DNA from: Motiliproteus sediminis
GTDB taxonomy: Bacteria > Pseudomonadota > Gammaproteobacteria > Pseudomonadales > Balneatricaceae
Length of the DNA: 64,000 nucleotides
Direction of reading: 5' to 3'
Assembly: GCF_017912535.1 (NCBI RefSeq)
Contig: NZ_JAERQK010000001.1
Span: 682,001-746,000, forward strand
The notes under the pieces were generated by a model that searched no databases, had not been told where the DNA came from, and saw only the letters and a list, made by a program, of their open reading frames with translations. The position numbers and the translations under genes were made by a program. Of this stretch, positions 8,915 to 18,468 are shown piece by piece. The stretch's first letter is position 1. Each line of letters begins with the position of its first letter.

Positions 8915-11839
8915 ATGAAAAGAATGCTTATTAACGCAACTCAGCCCGAAGAGTTGCGGGTTGCTCTGGTCGATGGCCAGCGACTTTATGATCTGGATAT
9001 CGAATCCGGAGCCCGGGAGCAGAAAAAAGCCAACATCTACGTGGGCAAGATCACCCGCGTGGAGCCCAGCCTTGAGGCGGCCTTCGTTGACTTCGGCGCC
9101 GACCGGCACGGCTTCCTGCCGCTGAAAGAGATCTCACGTGAATACTTCGCCGCCGGCGAAACCCGTGGCCGTCCCAGCATCCGCGATGCGATCAAGGAAG
9201 GTCAGGAGATCATCGTACAGGTCGATAAAGAGGAGCGCGGCAACAAAGGCGCGGCGCTGACTACCTTTATCAGCCTGGCCGGTCGTTATCTGGTACTGAT
9301 GCCCAATAACCCCCGTGCGGGCGGCATCTCCCGTCGCATCGAAGGCGACGAGCGCAACCAGCTACGTGACGCCCTTAATCAGGTCACCATTCCTGACGGC
9401 ACCGGTGTTATCGTCCGTACGGCCGGCATCGGTCGCAGCCCGGAAGAGCTGCAATGGGACCTCGACTACCTGCTGCAGATCTGGACCAGCATCAAAGAAG
9501 CCTCGGCCAAGAAAAAAGCCCCCTTCCTGGTTTATCAGGAAAGCAACGTCATCATTCGTGCAATCCGTGACTACCTGCGTCAGGATATCGGCGAGGTGCT
9601 GATCGACAACCCCAGCGTGCATCAGGAAGCGCTGAGTTTCATCCAGCATGTGATGCCGAGCTACGAGAGCAAGATCAAGCTCTACACCGATGACACCCCG
9701 CTGTTTAACCGTTTCCAGATAGAATCTCAGATCGAAACTGCCTTCCAGCGTGAAGTCCGCCTGCCCTCCGGCGGTTCCATCGTAATTGATCCGACCGAGG
9801 CGCTGGTCTCTATCGACATCAACTCGGCCCGCGCCACCAAGGGTGGCGACATCGAGGAAACCGCGCTGCAGACCAATCTGGAAGCGGCCGATGAGATCGC
9901 CCGTCAACTGCGCCTGCGCGACATCGGCGGTTTGATCGTGATCGACTTTATCGACATGACCCCGGTGCGCAACCAGCGAGAAGTTGAAAACCGCATGCGC
10001 GACGCGCTCAAGGTCGACCGGGCCCGGGTCCAGCTGGGCCGTATTTCGCGGTTTGGACTGCTGGAGATGTCTCGCCAGCGCCTGCGCCCGTCACTGGGTG
10101 AAACCAGCGGCATCGTCTGCCCACGCTGTAACGGCCAGGGCACCATTCGCGACGTCGGCTCCTCAGCCCTGTCGATCCTGCGTTTGATGGAGGAAGAGGC
10201 CGCCAAAGATCGTACCGCGCAGATCCGCGCCCTGGTCCCGGTCAATGTTGCCACCTTCCTACTCAACGAAAAACGCCGCAACATTGCCGAAATCGAGCAT
10301 CGTCACGGGGTTCATGTCATCGTGGTTCCCAACCCCCACATGGAGACCCCGCAGTACGAAGTAACTCGCCTGCGTGACGACCACGAAGACCTGAAGTCTA
10401 TCGACGTCAGCTACGATCTGGCGCCGGAAGCACCGCTGGAAGAAGCAGTCGAGCAATTGACCCCCGCTGCCCCGATCCGCCGGCAGGAAGCTGCCGTCAA
10501 AAGCATCACCCCGACCAAACCGGCTCCGGCATCCAGCGAACTGAAGCCGACCGAAAGTGCAACTCCGGCCCCGACAGCGGTACAAAACAGCGCCCAGGTG
10601 GGGCTGAGCCGCCGCCTGTTCTCTGCCATCGCGGCGATGTTCGGTGGTGCCGAAAGCGCGCAGGAAAAGACGGAAGAAAAACCGGCTCCCAAGAGCGAAG
10701 AGAAGCCAAAGCGCCAGCCTCGTCGCAATGACAGCGACCGGGGCGAGCGCGGTGAGCGTCGCAATCGCCGCCGCCGCGGTGAAGGTGGGCGTAACCGTAA
10801 CCGCTCGGATAAAGCTGACGACGACAACACGGACCAGGCGGTCAGCGAACGTCCTGCCCGTACCGAAGAAAGCAACAAGAGCGACGAAGGAGATAACCGC
10901 GAACGCCGCCGTCGCTCTCGCCGCAGCCGCGGTGGGCGTAATCGCAACGAAGGCCGCGATGAAACAGCGACCAACGAGCCAACCACCGAAACGGTAACCG
11001 CTGACGCTGTCGAGCCCGACAACACGGAGCAATTTAGCGCCGAGGAACGCAAACAGAGTCGTTCACGCGGCGGCAAACGGCGTCGTGACCGCGCCGGCCG
11101 ACGTACCGGTGAACGCGGTGACCGTGCTGAGGTTCGGGCCAAGCTGACCGCGGAGCAGGAGGCTGAAGAAGCAGCCAAAGCCGCTCAACAGGAACAGTCC
11201 AGCCCGGAAAGCGACAGCCCGGAGAGTTCGCTGGCGGCCGATGTCACTGCGATCGCGGCGGTAGCTGGGACAGTCGCCGAAACCGTGGCGCATGAGAACG
11301 CCTCATCCTCTGCCGAGCAACCGGAAGTAACCGGGTCCGAGCAGGCGGCACCAACGGCTGAAGTGCAAACGACTCCGGCCGAGAATGCCGAGGATGTGTC
11401 AATCGAGGAGGCTTCGACCGGTCAAGCAGAGGCCAATGCAGAGCAGGACCAGGTGCCTAGCGATGACACCACAGCGCCGGCAAAGCGGACTCGCCGCCGT
11501 GCTCCCAACGACCCGCGTGAGCGTCGTCGGCAACAGCGGGCCGCAAAGGCCTCGGCCAAAGAGCAGCGCCCTGAAACCGAAACCGCAAATAGCGATTCGG
11601 CGAAACAGTCTGACGTAGCAGCCACCGAGGCAGAAGCGACTGTGCAACAGATCGAGGCGCCGACTGAGCAGCAGGCGGATCCCACAGCCCCCGACAGCGG
11701 GACTGAAAGCAAACCTGAAGCAACGGCAGCGGCGCAAGCGACCGAGAAAGGCGAAGCGGCAGCAGACCCAACCGAAGCTACCCCTGCTGAGCCAGTGGCA
11801 GCTGAAGCGACCTCTGAGGAGACATCCAAGACCTCCTAA
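8915..11839 (+). CDS. rne: Ribonuclease E
   Basis: The 974-residue protein has the RNase E/G catalytic half (residues 1-520): an S1 domain at about 37-120, the DNase-I-like site with DINSAR and DFIDM carrying the metal-binding aspartates, and the zinc link CPRC at 402-405. Residues 562-577 form an amphipathic helix ([13 protein letters not shown]) resembling the membrane-anchoring segment A. The rest is disordered, with arginine-rich blocks and an Ala/Glu-rich tail, and includes an NDPR motif at 865-868. RNase E starts mRNA decay and processes rRNA and tRNA. It has a long leader and an intrinsic terminator. The catalytic half is certain; partners of the C-terminal half are not. Confidence 0.96.
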   Translation: MKRMLINATQPEELRVALVDGQRLYDLDIESGAREQKKANIYVGKITRVEPSLEAAFVDFGADRHGFLPLKEISREYFAAGETRGRPSIRDAIKEGQEIIVQVDKEERGNKGAALTTFISLAGRYLVLMPNNPRAGGISRRIEGDERNQLRDALNQVTIPDGTGVIVRTAGIGRSPEELQWDLDYLLQIWTSIKEASAKKKAPFLVYQESNVIIRAIRDYLRQDIGEVLIDNPSVHQEALSFIQHVMPSYESKIKLYTDDTPLFNRFQIESQIETAFQREVRLPSGGSIVIDPTEALVSIDINSARATKGGDIEETALQTNLEAADEIARQLRLRDIGGLIVIDFIDMTPVRNQREVENRMRDALKVDRARVQLGRISRFGLLEMSRQRLRPSLGETSGIVCPRCNGQGTIRDVGSSALSILRLMEEEAAKDRTAQIRALVPVNVATFLLNEKRRNIAEIEHRHGVHVIVVPNPHMETPQYEVTRLRDDHEDLKSIDVSYDLAPEAPLEEAVEQLTPAAPIRRQEAAVKSITPTKPAPASSELKPTESATPAPTAVQNSAQVGLSRRLFSAIAAMFGGAESAQEKTEEKPAPKSEEKPKRQPRRNDSDRGERGERRNRRRRGEGGRNRNRSDKADDDNTDQAVSERPARTEESNKSDEGDNRERRRRSRRSRGGRNRNEGRDETATNEPTTETVTADAVEPDNTEQFSAEERKQSRSRGGKRRRDRAGRRTGERGDRAEVRAKLTAEQEAEEAAKAAQQEQSSPESDSPESSLAADVTAIAAVAGTVAETVAHENASSSAEQPEVTGSEQAAPTAEVQTTPAENAEDVSIEEASTGQAEANAEQDQVPSDDTTAPAKRTRRRAPNDPRERRRQQRAAKASAKEQRPETETANSDSAKQSDVAATEAEATVQQIEAPTEQQADPTAPDSGTESKPEATAAAQATEKGEAAADPTEATPAEPVAAEATSEETSKTS

Positions 11840-11860
11840 GTCGCGTTGAACGTAAGCGGT

Positions 11861-11887
11861 AAAGGGCACCTCTGGGTGCCCTTTTTT
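11861..11887 (+). terminator. Rho-independent terminator of rne
   Basis: A perfect 10-bp stem (AAAGGGCACC/GGTGCCCTTT, TCTG loop) runs into six T residues, 21 bases after the rne stop codon. This is a strong classical terminator. Confidence 0.9.
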
Positions 11888-11980
11888 GTTGGCCACGTTT
11901 TTTATAAGCCCTGATATATCAACGGACTGGTCTACACTCAGATCAACGATAAATCGCCGCCATCTTTCACTGGGGGGCTC

Positions 11981-14449
11981 ATGATCTTAACTCTGGCCAT
12001 GTTACTGATTGCTTTGGTTCTGGCTTATCGAGGCGCCGGGCGCAACAGCTGGTCGCTATTGATCGTGCTGGGGTTGCTGATAGCGAGTCAACTGCTCCAA
12101 ACTACCCGCTTTGACCTCGCGCTGATGGGTATACCCGCGCTAACGCTGTTGCTAGCGCTCAATCATGACCGCTGGCGACAACGCTTGATCGTCAAGCCGT
12201 TACTTGCCCCCTTTCGCCACGCCATACCCGAGATCTCTGCGACGGAGCAGGCCGCCATCGATGCCGGCACTGTCAGCTGGGATGGTGAACTGTTCCAACC
12301 GAAGCCGGACTGGAAACAGCTCTTTGCCTACCCCGCGCCGACCCTTTCCGAACATGAACGCGCCTTTATTGACGGCCCCGTAGAAACGCTGTGCCAGATG
12401 GTCGACGACTGGAAAATAACCGAGCAGCAGGATCTGCCGCCCAAGGTATGGCGTTTTCTCAAGCGTGAGCGCTTTTTCGGGATGGTGATACCGCAGGCCT
12501 ATGGCGGGCTCGGTTTCTCGACACTGGCCCACTCTCAAGTGGTGATGAAGCTGTCCACTCGGAGCGTCTCCACCGCGGTTACCGTCATGGTGCCTAACTC
12601 TCTCGGACCAGCCGAGCTGCTGCATCGCTACGGCACCGAAGAACAACGGCGCTATTACCTGCCGCGGTTGGCCAAAGGCACCGAAATACCCTGCTTCGCA
12701 CTTACCTCACCGGTAGCAGGTTCGGACGCCGGCGCCATCGTTGATCACGGTGTCGTCTGCTACGGCCAATGGAAAGGTAAAAAGACCCTCGGCTTCAGGC
12801 TCAACTGGGACAAACGCTATATCACTCTGGCGCCGGTCGCGACGCTGATCGGTCTCGCGTTCAAGGCTTATGATCCCGACCAGTTGCTTGGAGAAACACA
12901 GGATTTGGGTATCACCTGCGCCATGGTGCCTGCCGCAACCAAAGGCGTTACCAGCGGCGATCGCCACCGCCCTATGAATGCCGCGTTTATGAACGGCCCT
13001 ACGCAGGGCAAAGATGTGTTCATCCCGATGAGTCAGGTGATTGGCGGTCAGGCTTACATCGGCCAGGGCTGGTCCATGCTGATGAACTGCCTGTCCATAG
13101 GGCGCTCGGTATCACTCCCGGCATTAAGCACCGGTGCCGGTAAACTCGCTTGCATTACCTGTGGCAGCTACGCCCAGCTGCGAGAACAGTTCAACACCCC
13201 TATCGGCAAGTTTGAGGGCGTTGCCGACGCCCTGGCACCGATCGCCGGGCTTACCTATCTGATGGAGGCTGCGCGCACCTTCACCGTCACGCTGGTCGAT
13301 CAGGGGGAACAACCGTCGGTGCCCTCGGCAATTCTCAAGTACCACAACACTGAGTCCATGCGACGCGTGGTCAACCACGCCATGGATGTTCATGGTGGCC
13401 GCGCCATCATGGAAGGTCCACGCAATTATCTGGCCCGCATCTACAACACCATCCCCATCAGCATCACAGTCGAAGGCGCCAACATCCTTACCCGGAGCAT
13501 GATGATATTCGGCCAGGGCGCTATTCGCTGCCACCCCTACCTGCTTAAAGAGATGGAAGCGGTGCACATGGAGTGCCCCAATCAAGCGGCGGAAGCTCTG
13601 GACCGGGCTCTGTGCGGTCACATCCGGCGCAACCTTCAGGCGGCCGCGCGGGCCCTTCTGCTTGGCATCACTCCGCGCCTGGCCAGCCCGTGCACGGACA
13701 ACCGCACAGTGGTTCGTTACCAGCAGCAGCTGGAACACGCCAGCGCTTCGTTCGTGCTGGTTGCCGATTGTGCGCTGCTAATGCTGGGCGGGCAGCTGAA
13801 AACTCGTGAATCGATCTCCGCGCGTCTAGGCGACTGCCTAAGCACCCTTTATCTGGGTTCCTGTCTGCTGAAGCAGTTCCGTGACCAAGGCTTCCCGCCG
13901 GCACAACAAGCGATCTTTTGCTGGGCAATGGATCACTGCCTTTTTCAGTTTCAACTGGCGTTGACAGGCGCTCTGGACAACTTTCCCCACCCCCTTGCCG
14001 GACGACTCCTCAAGCATTGGATCTACCCCCTCGGATGCCGCCTTAAACCGCCATCCGACGCATTAAGCCACCGGCTAGCAGCACAACTTCTGGACGACCC
14101 TCAGCTCAGGCAACATCTCGCTGAAGGTGCATATATGAATAACGATCCGTCTGATCCGCTGGGCAGAGTTCTATCCGCAGCCAGAGCCAAAACGGACGCC
14201 TCCGACGCGCTGGAACGGCTACGGCAAGCCCAGCGCGATAGCCGCCTGCCCAAAGGGCCGGTAATCGACGCGTTGGTGGAACAAGCGCGTCGCCAGGGTG
14301 TTATTGGTGACAACGAAGCCAAGGCGCTGCAGACGATGCTGATGCTGGTGCACCAAGCGATCTCTGTCGATCACTACCCTCCGGGCGACAAGCCTGCAGG
14401 CATCGCCCGGCAAAACGCTCGTTACAAGGAAACCGCCCGCAACAGGTAA
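11981..14449 (+). CDS. fadE: Acyl-CoA dehydrogenase FadE
   Basis: The 822-residue protein matches the long FadE/YafH type, about 200 residues longer than ordinary acyl-CoA dehydrogenases. Two N-terminal hydrophobic segments (about residues 1-15 and 23-55) suggest membrane association. The acyl-CoA dehydrogenase domain follows, with the FAD/substrate segments FALTSPVAGSDAG, EQFNTPIGKFEG and VHGGRAIMEGP, then the extra C-terminal FadE domain. It carries out the first, FAD-linked step of fatty acid beta-oxidation. The ATG has a G-rich ribosome site. It stands alone after the rne terminator. The FadE-type length and segments leave little doubt. Confidence 0.93.
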   Translation: MILTLAMLLIALVLAYRGAGRNSWSLLIVLGLLIASQLLQTTRFDLALMGIPALTLLLALNHDRWRQRLIVKPLLAPFRHAIPEISATEQAAIDAGTVSWDGELFQPKPDWKQLFAYPAPTLSEHERAFIDGPVETLCQMVDDWKITEQQDLPPKVWRFLKRERFFGMVIPQAYGGLGFSTLAHSQVVMKLSTRSVSTAVTVMVPNSLGPAELLHRYGTEEQRRYYLPRLAKGTEIPCFALTSPVAGSDAGAIVDHGVVCYGQWKGKKTLGFRLNWDKRYITLAPVATLIGLAFKAYDPDQLLGETQDLGITCAMVPAATKGVTSGDRHRPMNAAFMNGPTQGKDVFIPMSQVIGGQAYIGQGWSMLMNCLSIGRSVSLPALSTGAGKLACITCGSYAQLREQFNTPIGKFEGVADALAPIAGLTYLMEAARTFTVTLVDQGEQPSVPSAILKYHNTESMRRVVNHAMDVHGGRAIMEGPRNYLARIYNTIPISITVEGANILTRSMMIFGQGAIRCHPYLLKEMEAVHMECPNQAAEALDRALCGHIRRNLQAAARALLLGITPRLASPCTDNRTVVRYQQQLEHASASFVLVADCALLMLGGQLKTRESISARLGDCLSTLYLGSCLLKQFRDQGFPPAQQAIFCWAMDHCLFQFQLALTGALDNFPHPLAGRLLKHWIYPLGCRLKPPSDALSHRLAAQLLDDPQLRQHLAEGAYMNNDPSDPLGRVLSAARAKTDASDALERLRQAQRDSRLPKGPVIDALVEQARRQGVIGDNEAKALQTMLMLVHQAISVDHYPPGDKPAGIARQNARYKETARNR

Positions 14450-14499
14450 CAGATCACCAGGCTGACGGTCCAAGGGTAAAATGGCACAGGAGAGTGTGG

Positions 14500-15105
14500 A
14501 TGTTCAGTGTCTATCAACCAGAGGGGAAAACCTTCAACGGCACCTTGGAGCAGCTGCTTGCCAGCCGCCCGGACAGCAACCGCAACGCGTTTCAGCCCTA
14601 TCGCATGCAATCCGTCAACCAGTTTGCCAGCGGCGGATTCGGCCATCTGCGCACCTACCAGCAAGTACAGGCTCACACGCCCGGAGAAACCCGGCTACCC
14701 GCCGCCGACCTGATGAAATCGCCCGTTGCGACGATCCGCCATAGCGCCAGCATTCGACAGGCGTGGCAGGAGATGGCGGCACGCAACGTGGCACAGATGC
14801 CGGTACTCAATGACGACCTGACCCCCATAGGCATGCTCACTTGGGCATCACTGCTGAAATTTGTGGTGTTCTCCGGCGACCAGATTCGCTTCGTCAAGGG
14901 AGTGGTTGTGCGCAACATCATGTGGCCGGAACTGATTACTGCACAGGAGCGGACCGACTGCCGCCGTATTGTGTCGATGATGGTCGCCTTCAACGTTAAC
15001 GCCGTGCCCATAAGTAACAGTCGGGACCGCCTGATCGGGATCATCAGTCGCTCGGACATTCTTAACCTGCTGGCACAGTCTCCCGCGCTCCACCTTTGGG
15101 TTTGA
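14500..15105 (+). CDS. CBS-pair domain protein
   Basis: Of about 201 residues, the last 130 form two CBS domains: the first begins at DLMKSPVATI and ends with PIGMLTW, the second begins at VRNIMWPELIT and ends with LIGIISRSDIL. CBS pairs bind adenosyl ligands and usually regulate a partner. The first 70 residues are polar and carry no motif I know. I chose the ATG at 14500, with AGGAG seven bases before it, over the in-frame GTG at 14494. It sits 50 bases after fadE and 63 before the mechanosensitive channel gene. Its partner and ligand are unknown. Confidence 0.75.
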   Translation: MFSVYQPEGKTFNGTLEQLLASRPDSNRNAFQPYRMQSVNQFASGGFGHLRTYQQVQAHTPGETRLPAADLMKSPVATIRHSASIRQAWQEMAARNVAQMPVLNDDLTPIGMLTWASLLKFVVFSGDQIRFVKGVVVRNIMWPELITAQERTDCRRIVSMMVAFNVNAVPISNSRDRLIGIISRSDILNLLAQSPALHLWV

Positions 15106-15168
15106 CCCGCAGTCCTCCTAGCCACTCCTATACTGCAACCAATCTCTTCGTTTAAGGAAACCTGCACC

Positions 15169-18100
15169 ATGACGGGTCGTCGAAACCTCGCCTGTTCGGT
15201 TGTCATAACTGCCGTCGTTATGCTGCTGGGCATCCTCAGTGGGCATGCTACCGGTGCCGAGAACGTTGCCCCCCTGCCGCAGACTGAGCGTATTGAGGAG
15301 CGGCTGCAGCAGCTTGAAGCACGCCAGGATGCCGACGCATCGTTGTTGAAAGAAACCTACAACGATATCTTGCGGCGTTTGAACAACATCCGTTCCAATC
15401 GCGAACAGTCAGCGCTCTACAGCCAGGTAATAGAGCGATATCCTCAACGACTGCAGCAGCTTCAACGACAACTGATCAAAGGATCGGAGCGCGATCAGAC
15501 GCAGCCAAAGGAGAACTCGACGCTAGCCGATCTGCAACAGCAGCAAGCACTCAACAGCACCCGCCTGGTTGAGCTTGAAAGCGACCTGGACGCGCTCGCA
15601 CGCGAAGTAGCAGCCATAGACACGCGCCAACAACTACTCCCGGAACAGCTGACCCAGGCAAGGAACCGCTTATCCTCGCTCACCACGGCCAATCTGAGCC
15701 AGAACGGCGGCGGAGAACAGGCGGATGCCCAGCGTATGCTCGCTAACACCCATCAGGAGGAGCTCAGCACTCGGATCAAGATGTTGGAACTTGAGCAGCT
15801 GAGCAGTGCCAACCGCCGAGAGTTGGCGCAAGCGGAACAGCAACTGGTCAAACACCGTATCAGCGCCGTTCAGCAACGAACAGAACAGTTGCAGCAGGCG
15901 ATTGCAGAACGTCGGCAACAACAAACTGAACAGCTGATTGAACAGAGCCGCCAGCGCGACCCCGCACCTACGACTACCCCTCTGATTCGATATGCGCTCA
16001 ACCAAACCGAGGAGTATTCAAGCGAACTTAAGCGCCTTTCCGCCGCCATTACCGCCACCAGCGCACAACAGGTCGATCTGCTCGGCCGTCAACGTGCCGT
16101 TGACGCCTTGCAAAAAGAGGTCAGCGACCAACTCAATGCCACCCATTCGACCACCACAGCGGGGGCAAGCTTACGGGCGAAGCTCTCCAGGCTACCGGCG
16201 CGGTTCAATCAGCGTGCGATTAAGAAGCAGCTGGATCAGGCACAACTGGGCGCTTACCGGATAGAACAGCAGGCCTCGTTACTGAGCATCCCCGACGACT
16301 ATGTACTGCAATATGAAAACCAAACTGGTCACAGCGCGACGAAGAATGGGACCAGAGAACTGCTGCCGATTCTGGAATCACAACAGGACCTGACCAGCCG
16401 ACTGATTCAGAACTACAACAGCTATATCAGTGAGTTAGCGCGACTAGATCAAGCCGCCGGCCAACTCAATCAATCCATCGACAAGCTGCGTGGTCAGATC
16501 ACCGAACACCTGCTGTGGCTGCCCAACACCTTGCCGGTGGGCAGCCACTGGATCATGCAGGTGTCAGGCAACCTGAAGTGGCTGTTGAACCGGATTGAGC
16601 CCGGGCTGCTGTTGGATGCTCTGGGAACGCACAGTGATCGGGTGTTGTCGGCCCTGCTCCTGCTTGCATTAACCGCAGGACTTCACCGAATCGGACAGCA
16701 GCGGCTCCCGGCTCTGGCGCAACGGCATCTCGCCACTCTGGGGAATGTTACAACCGACCATTTCGGTACCACCCTTCATCTGGCGGCAGCCATAACCCTT
16801 TATGCCTTGCCGCTCCCCCTGTTTCTGTATGGCAGCGGACGACTGATTGATAGCGTTGAACCGCTATCTCTCGCCAACGGCATTGGTCAGGGGCTCGGGT
16901 GGACGGCGTTGTTACTCTACATCTATCGCTGGTGGTACCTGGCAGCGGCCCCACAGGGCCTGTTACGTCAGCACTTCGGCTGGAATCAGATCGACTTTGA
17001 CACCTTGCGCCGCCATATCCGCGCCCCCTTCTGGGTTGCGGTTCCCCTGCTCATATTGATCGCTATCGGTGAAGATCACGACAACACTCACCTCAATAAC
17101 GGCATTGGGCGCGCGGCTTTCATTCTATTGTGTATCGCTACCGCCTATCTCTACGGGGTAATTATTAACAGGCTCCACTTGGCGCCATCGGCTCATGACC
17201 AGAGCCACTCCACCGCGCTGGAACAGGTACTGAAGGTACTGCTTCCTGCCCTTCCTCTGGGGTGTGCACTGCTGGCGGCATACGGTTACTTTTTCACCGG
17301 CATAAAGCTGTTGCTTACGCTGCAACAGACACTGCTCCTCATCGCTGGCGGTTTGATCGTTTACGCGCTGGGGATTCGCTGGTTACTGATCGCCGAGCGT
17401 CGGATGGCCTTCAACAGAGCCAAGGTCCGGCGTGCTGAACAACAAGCCCAACGCGCCAAAGCGCAGCCGGGTGAGGACGAACGACCTGCAGAAATTCTGG
17501 AGGAAAACCTGATTGACCTACGCACCGTCAGCGAACACTCAAAGGTGCTGCTGCGTACCGTGGTTATTATCGGCGCCGCCACTCTGGTTGGCGTGCTCTG
17601 GGCGGAAGTATTCAGGGCCCTGAATTTCCTCGACCAGATCACCATCTGGGAGTCCGGCGTACTCGGAGAGAACGGCGAAGCAACGCAACCTGTCACACTC
17701 AAGGAGATCCTGTTCTCCATCGCCATGATCGGCCTGACCCTGATTGCCGTGCGCAACTTGCCAGGGGTGATGGAGATACTGATTCTTCAGCATCTGCAAC
17801 TGGCTCCCGGCACCGGGTACGCCCTGACTACTCTACTGAAATATCTGCTGGTAACGACAGGCACCCTCTTTAGCTTCGACCTACTCGGATTCGAGTGGTC
17901 CAAACTGCAATGGCTGGTCGCGGCACTGGGGGTTGGTCTCGGTTTTGGCCTCCAGGAGATCTTCGCCAATTTTGTCTCCGGCTTGATTCTCCTATTTGAA
18001 AAACCGATTCGTATCGGTGATACCGTCACTATCAACGAGCTTTCCGGCACCGTCACCAAGATCAAGATTCGCGCCACCACCATTGTTGACTGGGATCGCA

Positions 18101-18468
18101 AAGAGATCATCGTGCCCAACAAGGCGTTCATCACCGAGCAACTGGTAAACTGGTCGCTGTCCGACGCCATCACCCGGCAGATCATAAGCGTTGGGGTAGC
18201 CTACGGCAGTGATAACAAACTGGTCACTCGGCTACTGTTGGAGGCGGCCGAAACCGTTCCCCAAGTCCTGAGTTCACCCAAACCGGAAGCGTATTTTGTC
18301 GCCTTTGGCGCCAGTTCGCTCGACTTCGAACTGCGTGTGTTCGTCAACGATCTCAGCTACCGGTTCCCGGTTCGCCATGCGCTGAATGAACGCATCAACA
18401 GTCTGTTCCGCGAGCATCAGATTGAGATCGCCTTCCCGCAGTTGGATGTGCACCTCAAACGCAACTAA
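15169..18468 (+). CDS. MscK/MscM-type mechanosensitive channel
   Basis: This 1099-residue protein has a signal peptide (cleavage near GHATGA, residue 27), a long periplasmic coiled-coil region to about residue 480, about eleven hydrophobic segments, and a C-terminal MscS domain. The pore helix with GLGFGLQEIFANFVSG is at about 920-935, followed by the beta domain FEKPIRIGDTV and the PNKAFIT segment. This is the layout of the large MscK (KefA) or YjeP/MscM channels that release solutes on osmotic downshock. I cannot separate MscK from MscM by eye. Its stop overlaps the stop of the convergent kinase gene by four bases. Confidence 0.88.
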   Translation: MTGRRNLACSVVITAVVMLLGILSGHATGAENVAPLPQTERIEERLQQLEARQDADASLLKETYNDILRRLNNIRSNREQSALYSQVIERYPQRLQQLQRQLIKGSERDQTQPKENSTLADLQQQQALNSTRLVELESDLDALAREVAAIDTRQQLLPEQLTQARNRLSSLTTANLSQNGGGEQADAQRMLANTHQEELSTRIKMLELEQLSSANRRELAQAEQQLVKHRISAVQQRTEQLQQAIAERRQQQTEQLIEQSRQRDPAPTTTPLIRYALNQTEEYSSELKRLSAAITATSAQQVDLLGRQRAVDALQKEVSDQLNATHSTTTAGASLRAKLSRLPARFNQRAIKKQLDQAQLGAYRIEQQASLLSIPDDYVLQYENQTGHSATKNGTRELLPILESQQDLTSRLIQNYNSYISELARLDQAAGQLNQSIDKLRGQITEHLLWLPNTLPVGSHWIMQVSGNLKWLLNRIEPGLLLDALGTHSDRVLSALLLLALTAGLHRIGQQRLPALAQRHLATLGNVTTDHFGTTLHLAAAITLYALPLPLFLYGSGRLIDSVEPLSLANGIGQGLGWTALLLYIYRWWYLAAAPQGLLRQHFGWNQIDFDTLRRHIRAPFWVAVPLLILIAIGEDHDNTHLNNGIGRAAFILLCIATAYLYGVIINRLHLAPSAHDQSHSTALEQVLKVLLPALPLGCALLAAYGYFFTGIKLLLTLQQTLLLIAGGLIVYALGIRWLLIAERRMAFNRAKVRRAEQQAQRAKAQPGEDERPAEILEENLIDLRTVSEHSKVLLRTVVIIGAATLVGVLWAEVFRALNFLDQITIWESGVLGENGEATQPVTLKEILFSIAMIGLTLIAVRNLPGVMEILILQHLQLAPGTGYALTTLLKYLLVTTGTLFSFDLLGFEWSKLQWLVAALGVGLGFGLQEIFANFVSGLILLFEKPIRIGDTVTINELSGTVTKIKIRATTIVDWDRKEIIVPNKAFITEQLVNWSLSDAITRQIISVGVAYGSDNKLVTRLLLEAAETVPQVLSSPKPEAYFVAFGASSLDFELRVFVNDLSYRFPVRHALNERINSLFREHQIEIAFPQLDVHLKRN

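Noticed and set aside
10259-11178. Long open frames antisense to the rne scaffold region
   Set aside because: Their arginine/serine or alanine-rich composition reflects the opposite strand of low-complexity coding sequence; no recognisable domain.
11925-11950. FadR-like half-site upstream of fadE
   Set aside because: Only the left half (ACTGGTC) fits; the right half does not match.
13124-13738. A 204-codon minus-strand frame opposite fadE
   Set aside because: Shadow of fadE without features of its own.
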